Source of the DNA: Leucobacter sp. L43
GTDB lineage: Bacteria > Actinomycetota > Actinomycetes > Actinomycetales > Microbacteriaceae
Reading direction: 5' to 3'
NCBI RefSeq assembly: GCF_016597785.1
Contig: NZ_JAENJG010000002.1
Location: 496,001-560,000 of the forward strand
DNA: 64,000 nucleotides
A program made the position numbers and the translations under genes. Positions within the stretch are counted from its first letter, which is position 1. Each line of letters starts with the position of its first letter. This document shows, piece by piece, positions 1-7,884 of the stretch. The notes under the pieces were generated by a model. That model ran no database searches. It saw only the letters and a program-made list of their open reading frames with translations, and was not told the DNA's origin.

Positions 1-1428
1 TTGTCGAGCGCGCGGAATGCGGACGAGACCTTCGCGCTCATACGCGCGGCCGTCGAGGGGGCCGACGCAGCCGGAGCCGATCCCGATTCCTGGATCACCG
101 GGGGCGGCTGGAGCCACGAGATCTTCCCGCACCCGACGCGGCACCTCCTCGACGAGATCGTCGCGGACCGTCCGGTCGCGCTCTCAGATGCCGGCCATCA
201 CACGCTCTGGGCGAACTCACGAGCGCTGGCACTCGCCGGGGTCACGCGCAACACCCCGCAACCCGCAAACGGGCGCATCGCGGTCGACGGCGATGGCGAG
301 CCGACGGGGTACCTGAACGAGACGGCCGCCGAACTCGTCGGCCGCGTGATCCCCCCGGCCACGGACGACGAAATCGCCGCCGGGCTCCTCGACGCGCAGC
401 AGTACCTGTGGTCCCTCGGCATCACTGGCTGGCACGAGGCCATCCTCGGGGAGTACAACGGCAAGGCCGATTGCACCGCAGCCTACCGGCGCGTGATTCA
501 CGACGGAACCCTGCCCAGCCGTGTCTCCGGCGCCCTCTGGATCGCGCCCGGACTCGAGGAGGCGGATGTGCCCGCCCTCGTCGAGCGCTTCGTGCGCCTG
601 CGCGCCGAGAACGCTGCGGCCGGATTCGCCACGTCGACCGCCAAAGCGATGATCGACGGGGTGCCCCACGGGGGCACCGCGGCACTGCTCGAACCGTACT
701 GCTCCCACGGCGATGGCACGGGCGACGCCGGTGCGGGCGAGCTGCACTTCAGCGAAGCCGCGGTGCATGCGTTCGTGGAGCAGCTCGATGCCGCGGGGTT
801 CGCCCTGCATCTCCACATCATGGGGGACCGAGGCATCCGGGTCGCCCTCGACGCGGTGGAAGCGGCGCGCGCCGCGAACGGGAGCGGGCCGAGGCATCAC
901 GTCGCGCACCTGTCGATGATCCACCCCGACGACGCGAGCCGATTCGGCCCGCTCGGGCTGACCGCGAACATGCAAGCGCTCTGGGCCGCACCCGACCCGT
1001 ACGTGGTGCCGATGATCGGCGAGGAGCGCATGCGCCGCGGGTACCCGTTCCGCTCCCTCGCCGACGGGGGAGCGGATCTGGCGATGGGTTCCGACTGGCC
1101 GGTATCGCCCCCGGACCCCTGGCTCGCAATGCACGTCGCGGTCAACCGGTCGCTCCCGGCCCCACCCGATGCCCATGCTGCGACTGGCGGGAGCCCGGAC
1201 GTGCTCGACGCGGCTCAGGCCCTGACCCTTGCGGAGAGCCTCGCGGCGTACACGAGCGGTTCCGCGTCCCTGGTGCTCGACGCTCCCGGACGCATCCGCG
1301 TGGGCGAGCGCGCCGACATCGCCGTGGCGACGTGCGATCCGTTCACCGGGCCGATGGAGGCCGTGATCGCGACCCGCACCGCCCTCACGGTGGTAGCCGG
1401 CGAGGTCGTCTTCGCGCTCGCGCCGTAG
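1..1428 (+). CDS. Amidohydrolase family 3 (YtcJ-like) protein, 5'-truncated
   Basis: The product resembles cytoplasmic metal-dependent amidohydrolases of the YtcJ type, whose substrates are mostly unknown amides, carbamates or similar C-N compounds. The 475 visible residues begin in the middle of the protein: full-length relatives are about 530-560 residues, and the N-terminal DxHxH metal motif of the first beta strand is absent. The TTG at base 1 is therefore probably not the real start. Visible metal-site landmarks are a His-rich HLHIMGDR segment near residue 270, HHVAHLSMIHP near residue 300 and MGSDWP near residue 361, in the expected order. The C-terminal part (IRVGERADIAV) is the usual small beta-sandwich of the superfamily. 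The gene converges on the ThDP enzyme at 1476 and shares a hairpin terminator with it. The substrate cannot be told from sequence. Confidence 0.88.
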   Translation: MSSARNADETFALIRAAVEGADAAGADPDSWITGGGWSHEIFPHPTRHLLDEIVADRPVALSDAGHHTLWANSRALALAGVTRNTPQPANGRIAVDGDGEPTGYLNETAAELVGRVIPPATDDEIAAGLLDAQQYLWSLGITGWHEAILGEYNGKADCTAAYRRVIHDGTLPSRVSGALWIAPGLEEADVPALVERFVRLRAENAAAGFATSTAKAMIDGVPHGGTAALLEPYCSHGDGTGDAGAGELHFSEAAVHAFVEQLDAAGFALHLHIMGDRGIRVALDAVEAARAANGSGPRHHVAHLSMIHPDDASRFGPLGLTANMQALWAAPDPYVVPMIGEERMRRGYPFRSLADGGADLAMGSDWPVSPPDPWLAMHVAVNRSLPAPPDAHAATGGSPDVLDAAQALTLAESLAAYTSGSASLVLDAPGRIRVGERADIAVATCDPFTGPMEAVIATRTALTVVAGEVVFALAP

Positions 1429-1430
1429 TC

Positions 1431-1464
1431 GACGCACGGGGGCCGCGGTCGGCCCCCGTGCGTC
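1431..1464. terminator. Hairpin terminator between convergent genes
   Basis: A perfect inverted repeat has 14-bp arms at 1431-1444 and 1451-1464 around a 6-base loop. It lies 3 bases after the amidohydrolase stop and 12 bases from the stop of the ThDP enzyme on the other strand, so it can serve both. There is no clear T tract, as is common for hairpin terminators in high-GC actinobacteria. Confidence 0.7.
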
Positions 1465-1475
1465 CGGCGTCCGAC

Positions 1476-3317
1476 CTATTCGGTCTCAGCCGGAACGTCG
1501 ATGCCGTTCACGCGCTGAATCTCCCGCTGATACTCGGCGACAACGCTGCGCGAGACGCGGCAGTCGAGCAGGATCGTTCCATAGGCGCCCGCTTCGGTCC
1601 ACGTGCGCAGAGCGTCGAGGTCCGCCAGCGTGCGCACCCGAACCCCTGTCGCGCCGAGCGCGGAGGCGACACCCGCGAAGTCCACGTCGGGGATCAGCAT
1701 CGGTTCCTGATCGAGGCCTAGCTCGCCGTAGAGATGCACCTCCGCTCCGTACGCGCCGTCGTTCCACACCACGATGATGCAGCTGGACGAGGTGCGGATC
1801 GCGGTTTCGAGATCGGCGAGGGCCATGAGCCCGCCGCCGTCGCCGGTGCTGAGCACGGTCGTCGTGCCGGGGACCGCCGCAGCGACGCCCGCGACCGTCG
1901 AGAAGCCGAGGCCGATGGTCTGATAGGCGGTGCCGACCATGATCATGCGCTCCGGAGCGGCGACCGGCCAGTACATGTTCGCCCAGCCGAGGAAGTGACC
2001 TCCGTCGGTGGTCACGTGACGCTCCGCCGGCAGCAGTGCGCCGATGCGCGCGGCGACGGCGCGAGGATCGAGCCTGCCGTCTGCGCACACACCGTCGACG
2101 ACACCGGTGCTGCGCTCGCGCAGTGCGCCTCCCGGTTCGAGCCCCGCGACCGTCGTGCGCCAGCCGCCCGCCGAGCTCCCCGAAACGTCGCGCACCGCCG
2201 CGATTCCCGCGAGCAACCGGTCCAGGATGTCGCGGGCATCGCCCTGCAGCAGCTGGTGCGAGATGGGACGATTCGTCCTCGGAGGGGCGACCTGCTCGGC
2301 ATCGACGCGAATCACGGTGGTGCCGGCGCCGAACAGATCGCCGAACCGCATGGTGAACTGGTTCAGGCTCGCTCCGACGACGAGCGCGACGTCGGCCGTC
2401 TCGACGACGCTCATGGCCCGCTGCTGGCCGAAACCGCCGGTGACGCCGAGGTCGAACGCCGTTTCGGGGAAGATGCCTCGGCCGAGCGCCGTCGTGGAGG
2501 TCAGTGCCCCGAGCGCCGACGCGATGCTCCCGAGCTCGGCTGAGGCTCCCGACACGTGCGCGCCGTGGCCCGCGATGACGAGGGGGCGCTCGGCTTCGAG
2601 GAGGGCGACCACCGCGAGTTCGATCTGATGGTCTGCGGGACGGGAGACGGGAGCCGGGGCGGGCGAGGGAGTGGTGGGCGCCGAGGCCAGGGAGCCGGTG
2701 CTCTGCGCAGACGGCTCCGCTCCGGACACGGAGGCGGATAGGGCGGCGAGCACCGCGGGATCGGCGAGGTCGATGCCCTGCGCTTCCGCTCCAGGCGCGG
2801 ATGCTGCACTGGAATCGACCGCGCCGGCGACCTCCACACCGACGAGATCGTAGGGGATGGCGAGCACGACCGGGCGCCGAACGCGCAGCGCGTAGGTCAC
2901 TGCGCGTTCCACCGTCCGCGCGATGTTGGTCACCGAGAGCGTGTGCGTGCGGATGCCGAGGGCCGCCGCCAGCATCTCCTGATCCACATCCCACGGGCGC
3001 GGCCCGGCGCTCGGTGCATCTCCGACAACGACGAGCATCGGCGTGCGAGCCTGAGCCGCCTCGGCGAGCGCGGTGAGCGCATTCGTGAAACCGGCGCCGT
3101 ACGTGGTGGTGGCGATGGCCAGCTCCCCGCTGACGCGCGTGTACGCGTCAGCGGCGGCGACCGTGCCGGCTTCGTGGCGCACGGCGACGTACTTGAGGCC
3201 GAGTTCGCCGAGCTGTTCGATGAGGTGGGCGTTGCCGTTGCCCATCAAGCCGAACATCAGGCGGGAGTGGGGGGCGAGTGCGGTCGCGAGTGCGCGCACC
3301 AGGGTGGTGTGAGACAT
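1476..3317 (-). CDS. Thiamine diphosphate-dependent enzyme, acetolactate-synthase-like
   Basis: This is a 613-residue member of the ThDP family that includes acetolactate synthase, benzoylformate decarboxylase and related 2-keto-acid enzymes. Domain order is the N-terminal Pyr domain with the cofactor-activating glutamate (RHEAG, E49), a central nucleotide-like domain, and the C-terminal PP domain with the GDG...ND metal/diphosphate motif (about 490-520). An Ala/Ser/Pro-rich stretch at about residues 185-230, rich in PAPAP and SAS runs, is inserted between the first and second domains and makes the protein longer than the usual 540-570. ATG at 3317 is preceded by AAGGA with six bases of spacing. 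It lies next to an IclR regulator and an aromatic monooxygenase, so a catabolic decarboxylase or lyase is more likely than branched-chain amino acid synthesis. The exact reaction is unknown. Confidence 0.85.
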   Translation of the reverse strand: MSHTTLVRALATALAPHSRLMFGLMGNGNAHLIEQLGELGLKYVAVRHEAGTVAAADAYTRVSGELAIATTTYGAGFTNALTALAEAAQARTPMLVVVGDAPSAGPRPWDVDQEMLAAALGIRTHTLSVTNIARTVERAVTYALRVRRPVVLAIPYDLVGVEVAGAVDSSAASAPGAEAQGIDLADPAVLAALSASVSGAEPSAQSTGSLASAPTTPSPAPAPVSRPADHQIELAVVALLEAERPLVIAGHGAHVSGASAELGSIASALGALTSTTALGRGIFPETAFDLGVTGGFGQQRAMSVVETADVALVVGASLNQFTMRFGDLFGAGTTVIRVDAEQVAPPRTNRPISHQLLQGDARDILDRLLAGIAAVRDVSGSSAGGWRTTVAGLEPGGALRERSTGVVDGVCADGRLDPRAVAARIGALLPAERHVTTDGGHFLGWANMYWPVAAPERMIMVGTAYQTIGLGFSTVAGVAAAVPGTTTVLSTGDGGGLMALADLETAIRTSSSCIIVVWNDGAYGAEVHLYGELGLDQEPMLIPDVDFAGVASALGATGVRVRTLADLDALRTWTEAGAYGTILLDCRVSRSVVAEYQREIQRVNGIDVPAETE

Positions 3318-3477
3318 GACAGGTCCTTCGGGAGGGTACTCGAAATACAGGGAACCGTGTGTGTCTCGCCGGGCGGCATCGCTCCGGCAGCAGCGCCCCT
3401 TTTTCGAGCGCCTTCCCCGGCAGGGCCGGCGGAAACCCGACCGAGCTGGACCTCTTCATCTTAGTGAGCGCACCCGC

Positions 3478-4194
3478 TCACCGGTAGCTCTGCGCGATCC
3501 GCTCTGCCGCTTCCTGCAGGGCGTCGACGACCTCGCCGATCGTCTCGGGGACCTTGAAATGCACGACGGCGATCGCTGCGGGGGGCTCGCCGGCGATGCG
3601 CAGCGGCACGGCGATGCCGGTGACGTCGTCGATGACCTCTGCGCGGCTGAGCGCGTAGCCCTTGCGTCGCGCCTCGCTGCCGGCCCGGCTCATCTCGGGG
3701 TCGCCGAGGTACGCTTTCCGCTCAGCGCGGGTGAGCGACGATTCGATGGCGTGGCCGGGGGCGCCGCGATGCAGCGGGTGCCGCACACCCGGGTTTCGGG
3801 CGATGGTGGCGGCGACGTTCGACGGTTCGGCGGTCACGAGGGTCACCACCTCATCCGCGTCGAGCACCGTGACGAACGTGGTCATGCCGAGCTCGTAGGC
3901 GAGCTCGGTGATCACCGGCATGGCGGCGGTGTGCAGCGCCGGGGCCACGCCGCGGGCGAGCACGGTGAGTTTCGGGCCGAGGCGGATCAGGCCGGCCTCG
4001 TCGCGCGCCACGAAGCGGTGCTGCTCGAGGGTGCGCAGGATCCGGTAGGCATTCGAGCGGTGCACCTCGAGACCTGCGGCGAGGTCGGCGATCGACATCG
4101 GGGATTCCGCCTCGGCGAGCAGTTCGAGCGCGCGCAGGCCGCGCGACAGTGTCTGGGAGCCGGCGGTCGTTCCGGCTTCGCTCGCGGAGGTCAT
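3478..4194 (-). CDS. IclR family transcriptional regulator
   Basis: This is a DNA-binding regulator of the IclR family, 238 residues from the chosen start. The N-terminal winged helix (LSRGLRALELLAEAESPMSIADLA, then the recognition helix around HRSNAYRILRTLE) is followed by the GAF-like effector domain (LGPKLTVLARGVAP through VALVHF-type strands). The open frame extends 20 codons further upstream to 4254. I chose the ATG at 4194 because AGGAG lies just upstream and a CAGAAT -10-like hexamer sits seven bases before it, and because IclR proteins rarely have a longer N-terminus. It is divergent from the MobA-like monooxygenase at 4338, with a 17-bp palindrome between them, so it probably controls that gene and perhaps the ThDP enzyme downstream of itself. 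The effector may be an aromatic acid; that is inference. Confidence 0.88.
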   Translation of the reverse strand: MTSASEAGTTAGSQTLSRGLRALELLAEAESPMSIADLAAGLEVHRSNAYRILRTLEQHRFVARDEAGLIRLGPKLTVLARGVAPALHTAAMPVITELAYELGMTTFVTVLDADEVVTLVTAEPSNVAATIARNPGVRHPLHRGAPGHAIESSLTRAERKAYLGDPEMSRAGSEARRKGYALSRAEVIDDVTGIAVPLRIAGEPPAAIAVVHFKVPETIGEVVDALQEAAERIAQSYR

Positions 4195-4282
4195 GACTCC
4201 TATTCTGTCGGATTCTCCGGCGGTCACGTATTGCGCATGAGCGGAGACGCACATATTCTATGTGTGCAGTATTCAGACTGAG

Positions 4283-4299
4283 TGTTCACTTAGTGAACA
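4283..4299. promoter_or_regulatory. 17-bp palindrome, candidate IclR operator
   Basis: TGTTCACT and AGTGAACA form perfect 8-bp arms around one central T. The site lies in the 143-bp region between the divergent IclR gene and the monooxygenase gene, 39 bases before the monooxygenase start. IclR-family proteins typically bind 12-20 bp palindromes in such positions. A weaker CACAT-N5-ATGTG dyad sits at 4250-4264. Confidence 0.55.
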
Positions 4300-4337
4300 T
4301 GCACCGCGGCGCTGGCTGCGGCGAGTGAGGAGAAACA

Positions 4338-6245
4338 GTGCAGTTCCATCACCACGGGTACGTCTCGACCGATCCGCGCATCCTTCCGGCCGCTGGCGTC
4401 GGCGTCGACCGTCCCGTCGACCTGCCCGAGCAGATCGATGTGCTGATCGTCGGCTCCGGCCCCGCCGGCATCGTCACGGCGGCCCAGCTGGCCCAGTTCC
4501 CGAACGTCGTGACGCGCGTCGTCGAGCGCCGCGACGGACGGCTCGTGCTCGGTCAGGCCGATGGCATCCAAGCGCGCAGCGTCGAGACGTTCCAGGCATT
4601 CGGCTTCGCCCAGCAGATCATCCAGGAGGCGTATCGCATCACTGAGACCGACTTCTGGAGTCCGGATCCCGAGAATCCCGAGAACATCGTGCGCAGCTCC
4701 ATCACGCCCGACGATCCGAAGGGCATCAGCGAGTTCCCGCACCTCATCGTCAACCAGGCCCGGGTGATCGACTACTTCGCGGAGTACGCGCGGCGCGCGC
4801 CCGCCCGAGGCGACATCGACTACGGGTACGAGTTCGTCGACCTCGAGGTGACGGGAGACGGCGACTATCCCGTCACCGTGACGCTCCGGAAGATCTCCGG
4901 GTTCACCGGCGCGGGAATCAACGCCGCGAAGGAGGGCGACGACGAGGGGGAGACCCTGGTGGTCCACGCGAAGTACGTCGTCGGCGCGGACGGCGCCCGC
5001 TCCTCGGTGCGGCGCTCGATCGGCGGGTCACTCGCCGGATCCTCGTCGCTGCACGCCTGGGGCGTCATGGACGTGCTCGCCGTGACCGACTTCCCCGACT
5101 TCCGCAAGAAGTGCATCATCCATTCGGCAGCCGGCAGCATTCTCCACATCCCGCGCGAGGGCAACCACCTGGCGCGCATCTACGTCGACCTCGGAGAGAC
5201 CGATGAGCACGACGCCGGCAAGGTGCGCGGCACGTCGCTCGACGAGATCATCGCCAGGGCGAACGCGATCCTCCATCCGTACACGCTCGACGTGCGCGAC
5301 GTGCCGTGGCACAGCGTGTACGAAGTGGCGCACCGCCTCACCGACCGGTTCGACGACGCTGCGACTTCGCCCGACGGCAAGGGACGCGTCTTCCTGATGG
5401 GCGATGCGTGCCACACGCACAGCGCGAAGGCCGGGCAGGGCATGAACGTCTCGATGCAGGACGGCTGGAATCTCGGGTGGAAGCTCGGGTACGTGCTCGA
5501 GGGGCGCAGCCCGGAGTCGCTGCTCAAGACCTACTCGGACGAGCGCTGGGTGACGTCGAAGAATCTCATCGACTTCGATCACCAGTGGTCGACCCTGATG
5601 GCGAAGAAGCCGGAGGAGTTCGCGTCCCCCGACGAGGTGGCCGAGTTCTACGTGCAGACCGCCGAGTTCCCCGCAGGCTTCATGACCCAGTACACCGACT
5701 CGATCCTCGTCGGGACCGATGCGCATCAGGAGCTTGCGAGCGGGTTCGCGATCGGCAAGCGTTTCAAGTCGGTGCTCACCACTCGGGTGGCCGACGCGGT
5801 CGACGTGCACCTCGGTCATCATCACCGGGCGGATGGGCGCTTCCGCATCTACGCATTCGCCGACGTCGACGGCACCAGGCTCGACGAGTGGGCGAAGTGG
5901 ATGCTCGAGGCAGCCGAGTCGCCGCTCGCGCGCTTCACCCCGAAGGGTGCGGACCTCGACTCCGTGTTCGATGTGAAAGCGGTCTTCCAACAGCATCACC
6001 ACGAGGTCGATATCGCGCGGGTCTCACGACTGTTCCTGCCCGCATCCGGTCCGTTCGGGCTGACGGACTACGAGAAGATCTACGCCGCCCATCCCGATGA
6101 CGACATCTTCGAGGCACGGGGCGTCAGCCGTGACGGGGCCATCGTCGTCGTGCGACCCGATCAATACGTCTCGACGGTGCTGCCGCTCACCGCGACGGAC
6201 GAGCTCGCGGAGTTCTTGAGCGGGACGTTCCTGCCTCAGCTCTGA
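4338..6245 (+). CDS. mobA: FAD-dependent aromatic hydroxylase, 3-hydroxybenzoate 4-monooxygenase (MobA-like)
   Basis: This is a 635-residue class A flavoprotein monooxygenase. By close overall resemblance to Comamonas MobA (639 residues, from memory) it should hydroxylate 3-hydroxybenzoate to protocatechuate with NADPH and O2. The order is an N-terminal FAD-binding GxGxxA motif (VLIVGSGPAGIV, 35-46), the substrate-binding middle, the GDACHTHSAKAGQGMN flavin motif (about 354), and the thioredoxin-like C-terminal domain of phenol hydroxylases that ends in VVRPDQYVSTVLPL. The GTG start at 4338 has GAGGAG five bases upstream. No ring-cleavage genes are in the window. It stands divergent from an IclR regulator and overlaps the convergent permease gene by 10 bases. 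Phenol 2-monooxygenase is the alternative, but the MobA-like opening MQFHHHGY and the length favour MobA. Confidence 0.88.
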   Translation: MQFHHHGYVSTDPRILPAAGVGVDRPVDLPEQIDVLIVGSGPAGIVTAAQLAQFPNVVTRVVERRDGRLVLGQADGIQARSVETFQAFGFAQQIIQEAYRITETDFWSPDPENPENIVRSSITPDDPKGISEFPHLIVNQARVIDYFAEYARRAPARGDIDYGYEFVDLEVTGDGDYPVTVTLRKISGFTGAGINAAKEGDDEGETLVVHAKYVVGADGARSSVRRSIGGSLAGSSSLHAWGVMDVLAVTDFPDFRKKCIIHSAAGSILHIPREGNHLARIYVDLGETDEHDAGKVRGTSLDEIIARANAILHPYTLDVRDVPWHSVYEVAHRLTDRFDDAATSPDGKGRVFLMGDACHTHSAKAGQGMNVSMQDGWNLGWKLGYVLEGRSPESLLKTYSDERWVTSKNLIDFDHQWSTLMAKKPEEFASPDEVAEFYVQTAEFPAGFMTQYTDSILVGTDAHQELASGFAIGKRFKSVLTTRVADAVDVHLGHHHRADGRFRIYAFADVDGTRLDEWAKWMLEAAESPLARFTPKGADLDSVFDVKAVFQQHHHEVDIARVSRLFLPASGPFGLTDYEKIYAAHPDDDIFEARGVSRDGAIVVVRPDQYVSTVLPLTATDELAEFLSGTFLPQL

Positions 6246-7690
6246 CGAGCCAGCTTCCGCCTCCGGCTGATGGTGGTACCCGCCCAGGTCAGCACCCAGA
6301 GCCCCACGCCGATCGCGAGGAGCAGACCGGCGATCTCGTACTGGATCCAGTCCTCGACACTCCTCGCCCAGGGGCCGACCAGGAAGAGCGACAGCGCGGC
6401 GCCGAGGATCGGGATCGCGGTCGGCGCGCGGAAGCCGCCCTCGACCCTCGGTTCTCGACGCAGCACGAGGAGTGCGATGTTGACGACGGCGAAGACGCAG
6501 AGCAGCAGGAGACCGGTCGTGCCGCCGAGTGCGCCGACGATGCCGTCATCCGAGTTCAGGTTCACGTAGACGACCAGGCCCACGGCGAGCAGGGTGCTGA
6601 AGAGGATCGCGACCCAGGGCGAGCGACGCTTCGGCAGCACCTTGCTGAGCACCTTCGGCAGTACGTCCTGCTTCGCCATGCCGTAGAGCAGGCGACTCGC
6701 CATGAGCATGTTGATGAGTGCGGTGTTGACCACTGCGAACACGGTGAGGAACGGGAAGATGGCGTCGACGGGAATGCCCGGCGCCCCGATGCGGACCACG
6801 TCGAGGAGGATGCCGGCGTCGGGGTTCTTCGGGTTGAGCAGGTCTCCTGGCGGGATGACCATGATGACGGTCACTGCCACGAGCATGTAGACGATCGCGC
6901 AGATGCCGAGGCCCGTCAGCATGATCCTGGGGAAGTCGCGCTGGGGATCCTTGCACTCCTCGACGAGGTTCACCGAATCCTCGAATCCCACCATTGCGAA
7001 GAACGCGATCGCGGTCGCCATCGTCACAGCTGCGAACGCGCCGCGGTCCCCGGGGGTCTCGAAGACGACGAGACGCGAGACGTCGCCGTTGCCCTGCGCG
7101 ATCGCGATGATCCCGATGAGGATGATCACCGCCATGATCGCGATGGTCACCAGCGTGAGCACGAGATTGAACTTCACGCTCTCGCCGACGCCCCGCAGGT
7201 TGATGAGCGCGAGTACGAGGATGATGGCGATCGCCGCGAACATCGTCGCCGTGGCGTCTTGCGGTACCCCATCGAAGAACTGCCCCATGCCGATGAGGAG
7301 GTTCTTGCCCACCAGGGTGGCCGATGTCGCCGCGCTCGTGATTCCTGAGGACGCCACCGCGAAGGCGATGATGAAGGTGACGAAGTGCACTCGGAACGCC
7401 TTGTGCGCGTAGAGGGCAGCGCCCGCAGCCTGCGGGTACTTCGTGACGAGTTCGAGGTACGAGAACGCTGTGAGCGTCGCGATCACGAAGGCGAGGAGGA
7501 ACGGGAGCCAGGCGACGCCCCCCACCTGACCGGCGACTCGGCCGGTGATGGCGAAGATGCCGGCGCCGATGATGTCGCCGATGATGAGGAGCAGGAGCAG
7601 CTTCGGTCCGATGACCCGTTTGAGGCCGGTGCCGTGCTCTCTCGGATCGTCGCCGATCGAAGCGACGGCCTCAGTGTTCAACTGCGCCAT
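6236..7690 (-). CDS. APC family amino acid/amine permease
   Basis: This is a 484-residue integral membrane transporter of the amino acid-polyamine-organocation superfamily with about 12 hydrophobic segments. The TM1 signature (LLLLIIGDIIGAGIFAITGRVAG, about 31-53) contains the unwound GAGIF substrate site, and the TM6 region FFAMVGFEDSVNLVEECKDPQRDFP is also characteristic. The family moves amino acids or amines inward by proton symport or exchange. Its start, ATG at 7690, lacks a strong Shine-Dalgarno. It lies on the same strand as the SSADH gene but is separated from it by a long palindromic terminator, so it is probably transcribed on its own. The substrate is not readable; the neighbouring SSADH suggests GABA or an amine. 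Confidence 0.88.
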   Translation of the reverse strand: MAQLNTEAVASIGDDPREHGTGLKRVIGPKLLLLLIIGDIIGAGIFAITGRVAGQVGGVAWLPFLLAFVIATLTAFSYLELVTKYPQAAGAALYAHKAFRVHFVTFIIAFAVASSGITSAATSATLVGKNLLIGMGQFFDGVPQDATATMFAAIAIILVLALINLRGVGESVKFNLVLTLVTIAIMAVIILIGIIAIAQGNGDVSRLVVFETPGDRGAFAAVTMATAIAFFAMVGFEDSVNLVEECKDPQRDFPRIMLTGLGICAIVYMLVAVTVIMVIPPGDLLNPKNPDAGILLDVVRIGAPGIPVDAIFPFLTVFAVVNTALINMLMASRLLYGMAKQDVLPKVLSKVLPKRRSPWVAILFSTLLAVGLVVYVNLNSDDGIVGALGGTTGLLLLCVFAVVNIALLVLRREPRVEGGFRAPTAIPILGAALSLFLVGPWARSVEDWIQYEIAGLLLAIGVGLWVLTWAGTTISRRRKLARQS

Positions 7691-7826
7691 GATGATTCCC
7701 GTCGTGCGTCGTGGTCGTGATGACGTGCAGTCGTTCGCCGGCGCCCGCGCCCCGGGAACGATGTGCGCCTACTGTACCGCGCAGGATCGATCGCGCGGGT
7801 GCTGGGCGCGATCGAGTCGCGCGGGC

Positions 7827-7874
7827 ACGTACTGAGGCCCCGGAATCCAGCTGGATTCCGGGGCCTCAGTACGT
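7827..7874. terminator. 48-bp perfect palindrome, terminator of SSADH
   Basis: Positions 7827-7850 and 7851-7874 are exact reverse complements: 24-bp arms with no spacer at all. The palindrome begins 10 bases past the SSADH stop and most likely terminates that transcript before the permease gene. There is no U tract. Because it has no loop bases it could also extrude as a cruciform. Confidence 0.75.
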
Positions 7875-7884
7875 CGAACGCGAG

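Noticed and set aside
4195-4254. Longer start for the first IclR regulator
   Set aside because: The extra 20 residues are not IclR-like and the start at 4194 has AGGAG beside it.
3316-4281. Long plus-strand open frame (321 codons) over the IclR gene
   Set aside because: It is antisense to a clear IclR protein, has His/Arg/Gly-rich composition typical of high-GC shadow frames and no family resemblance.
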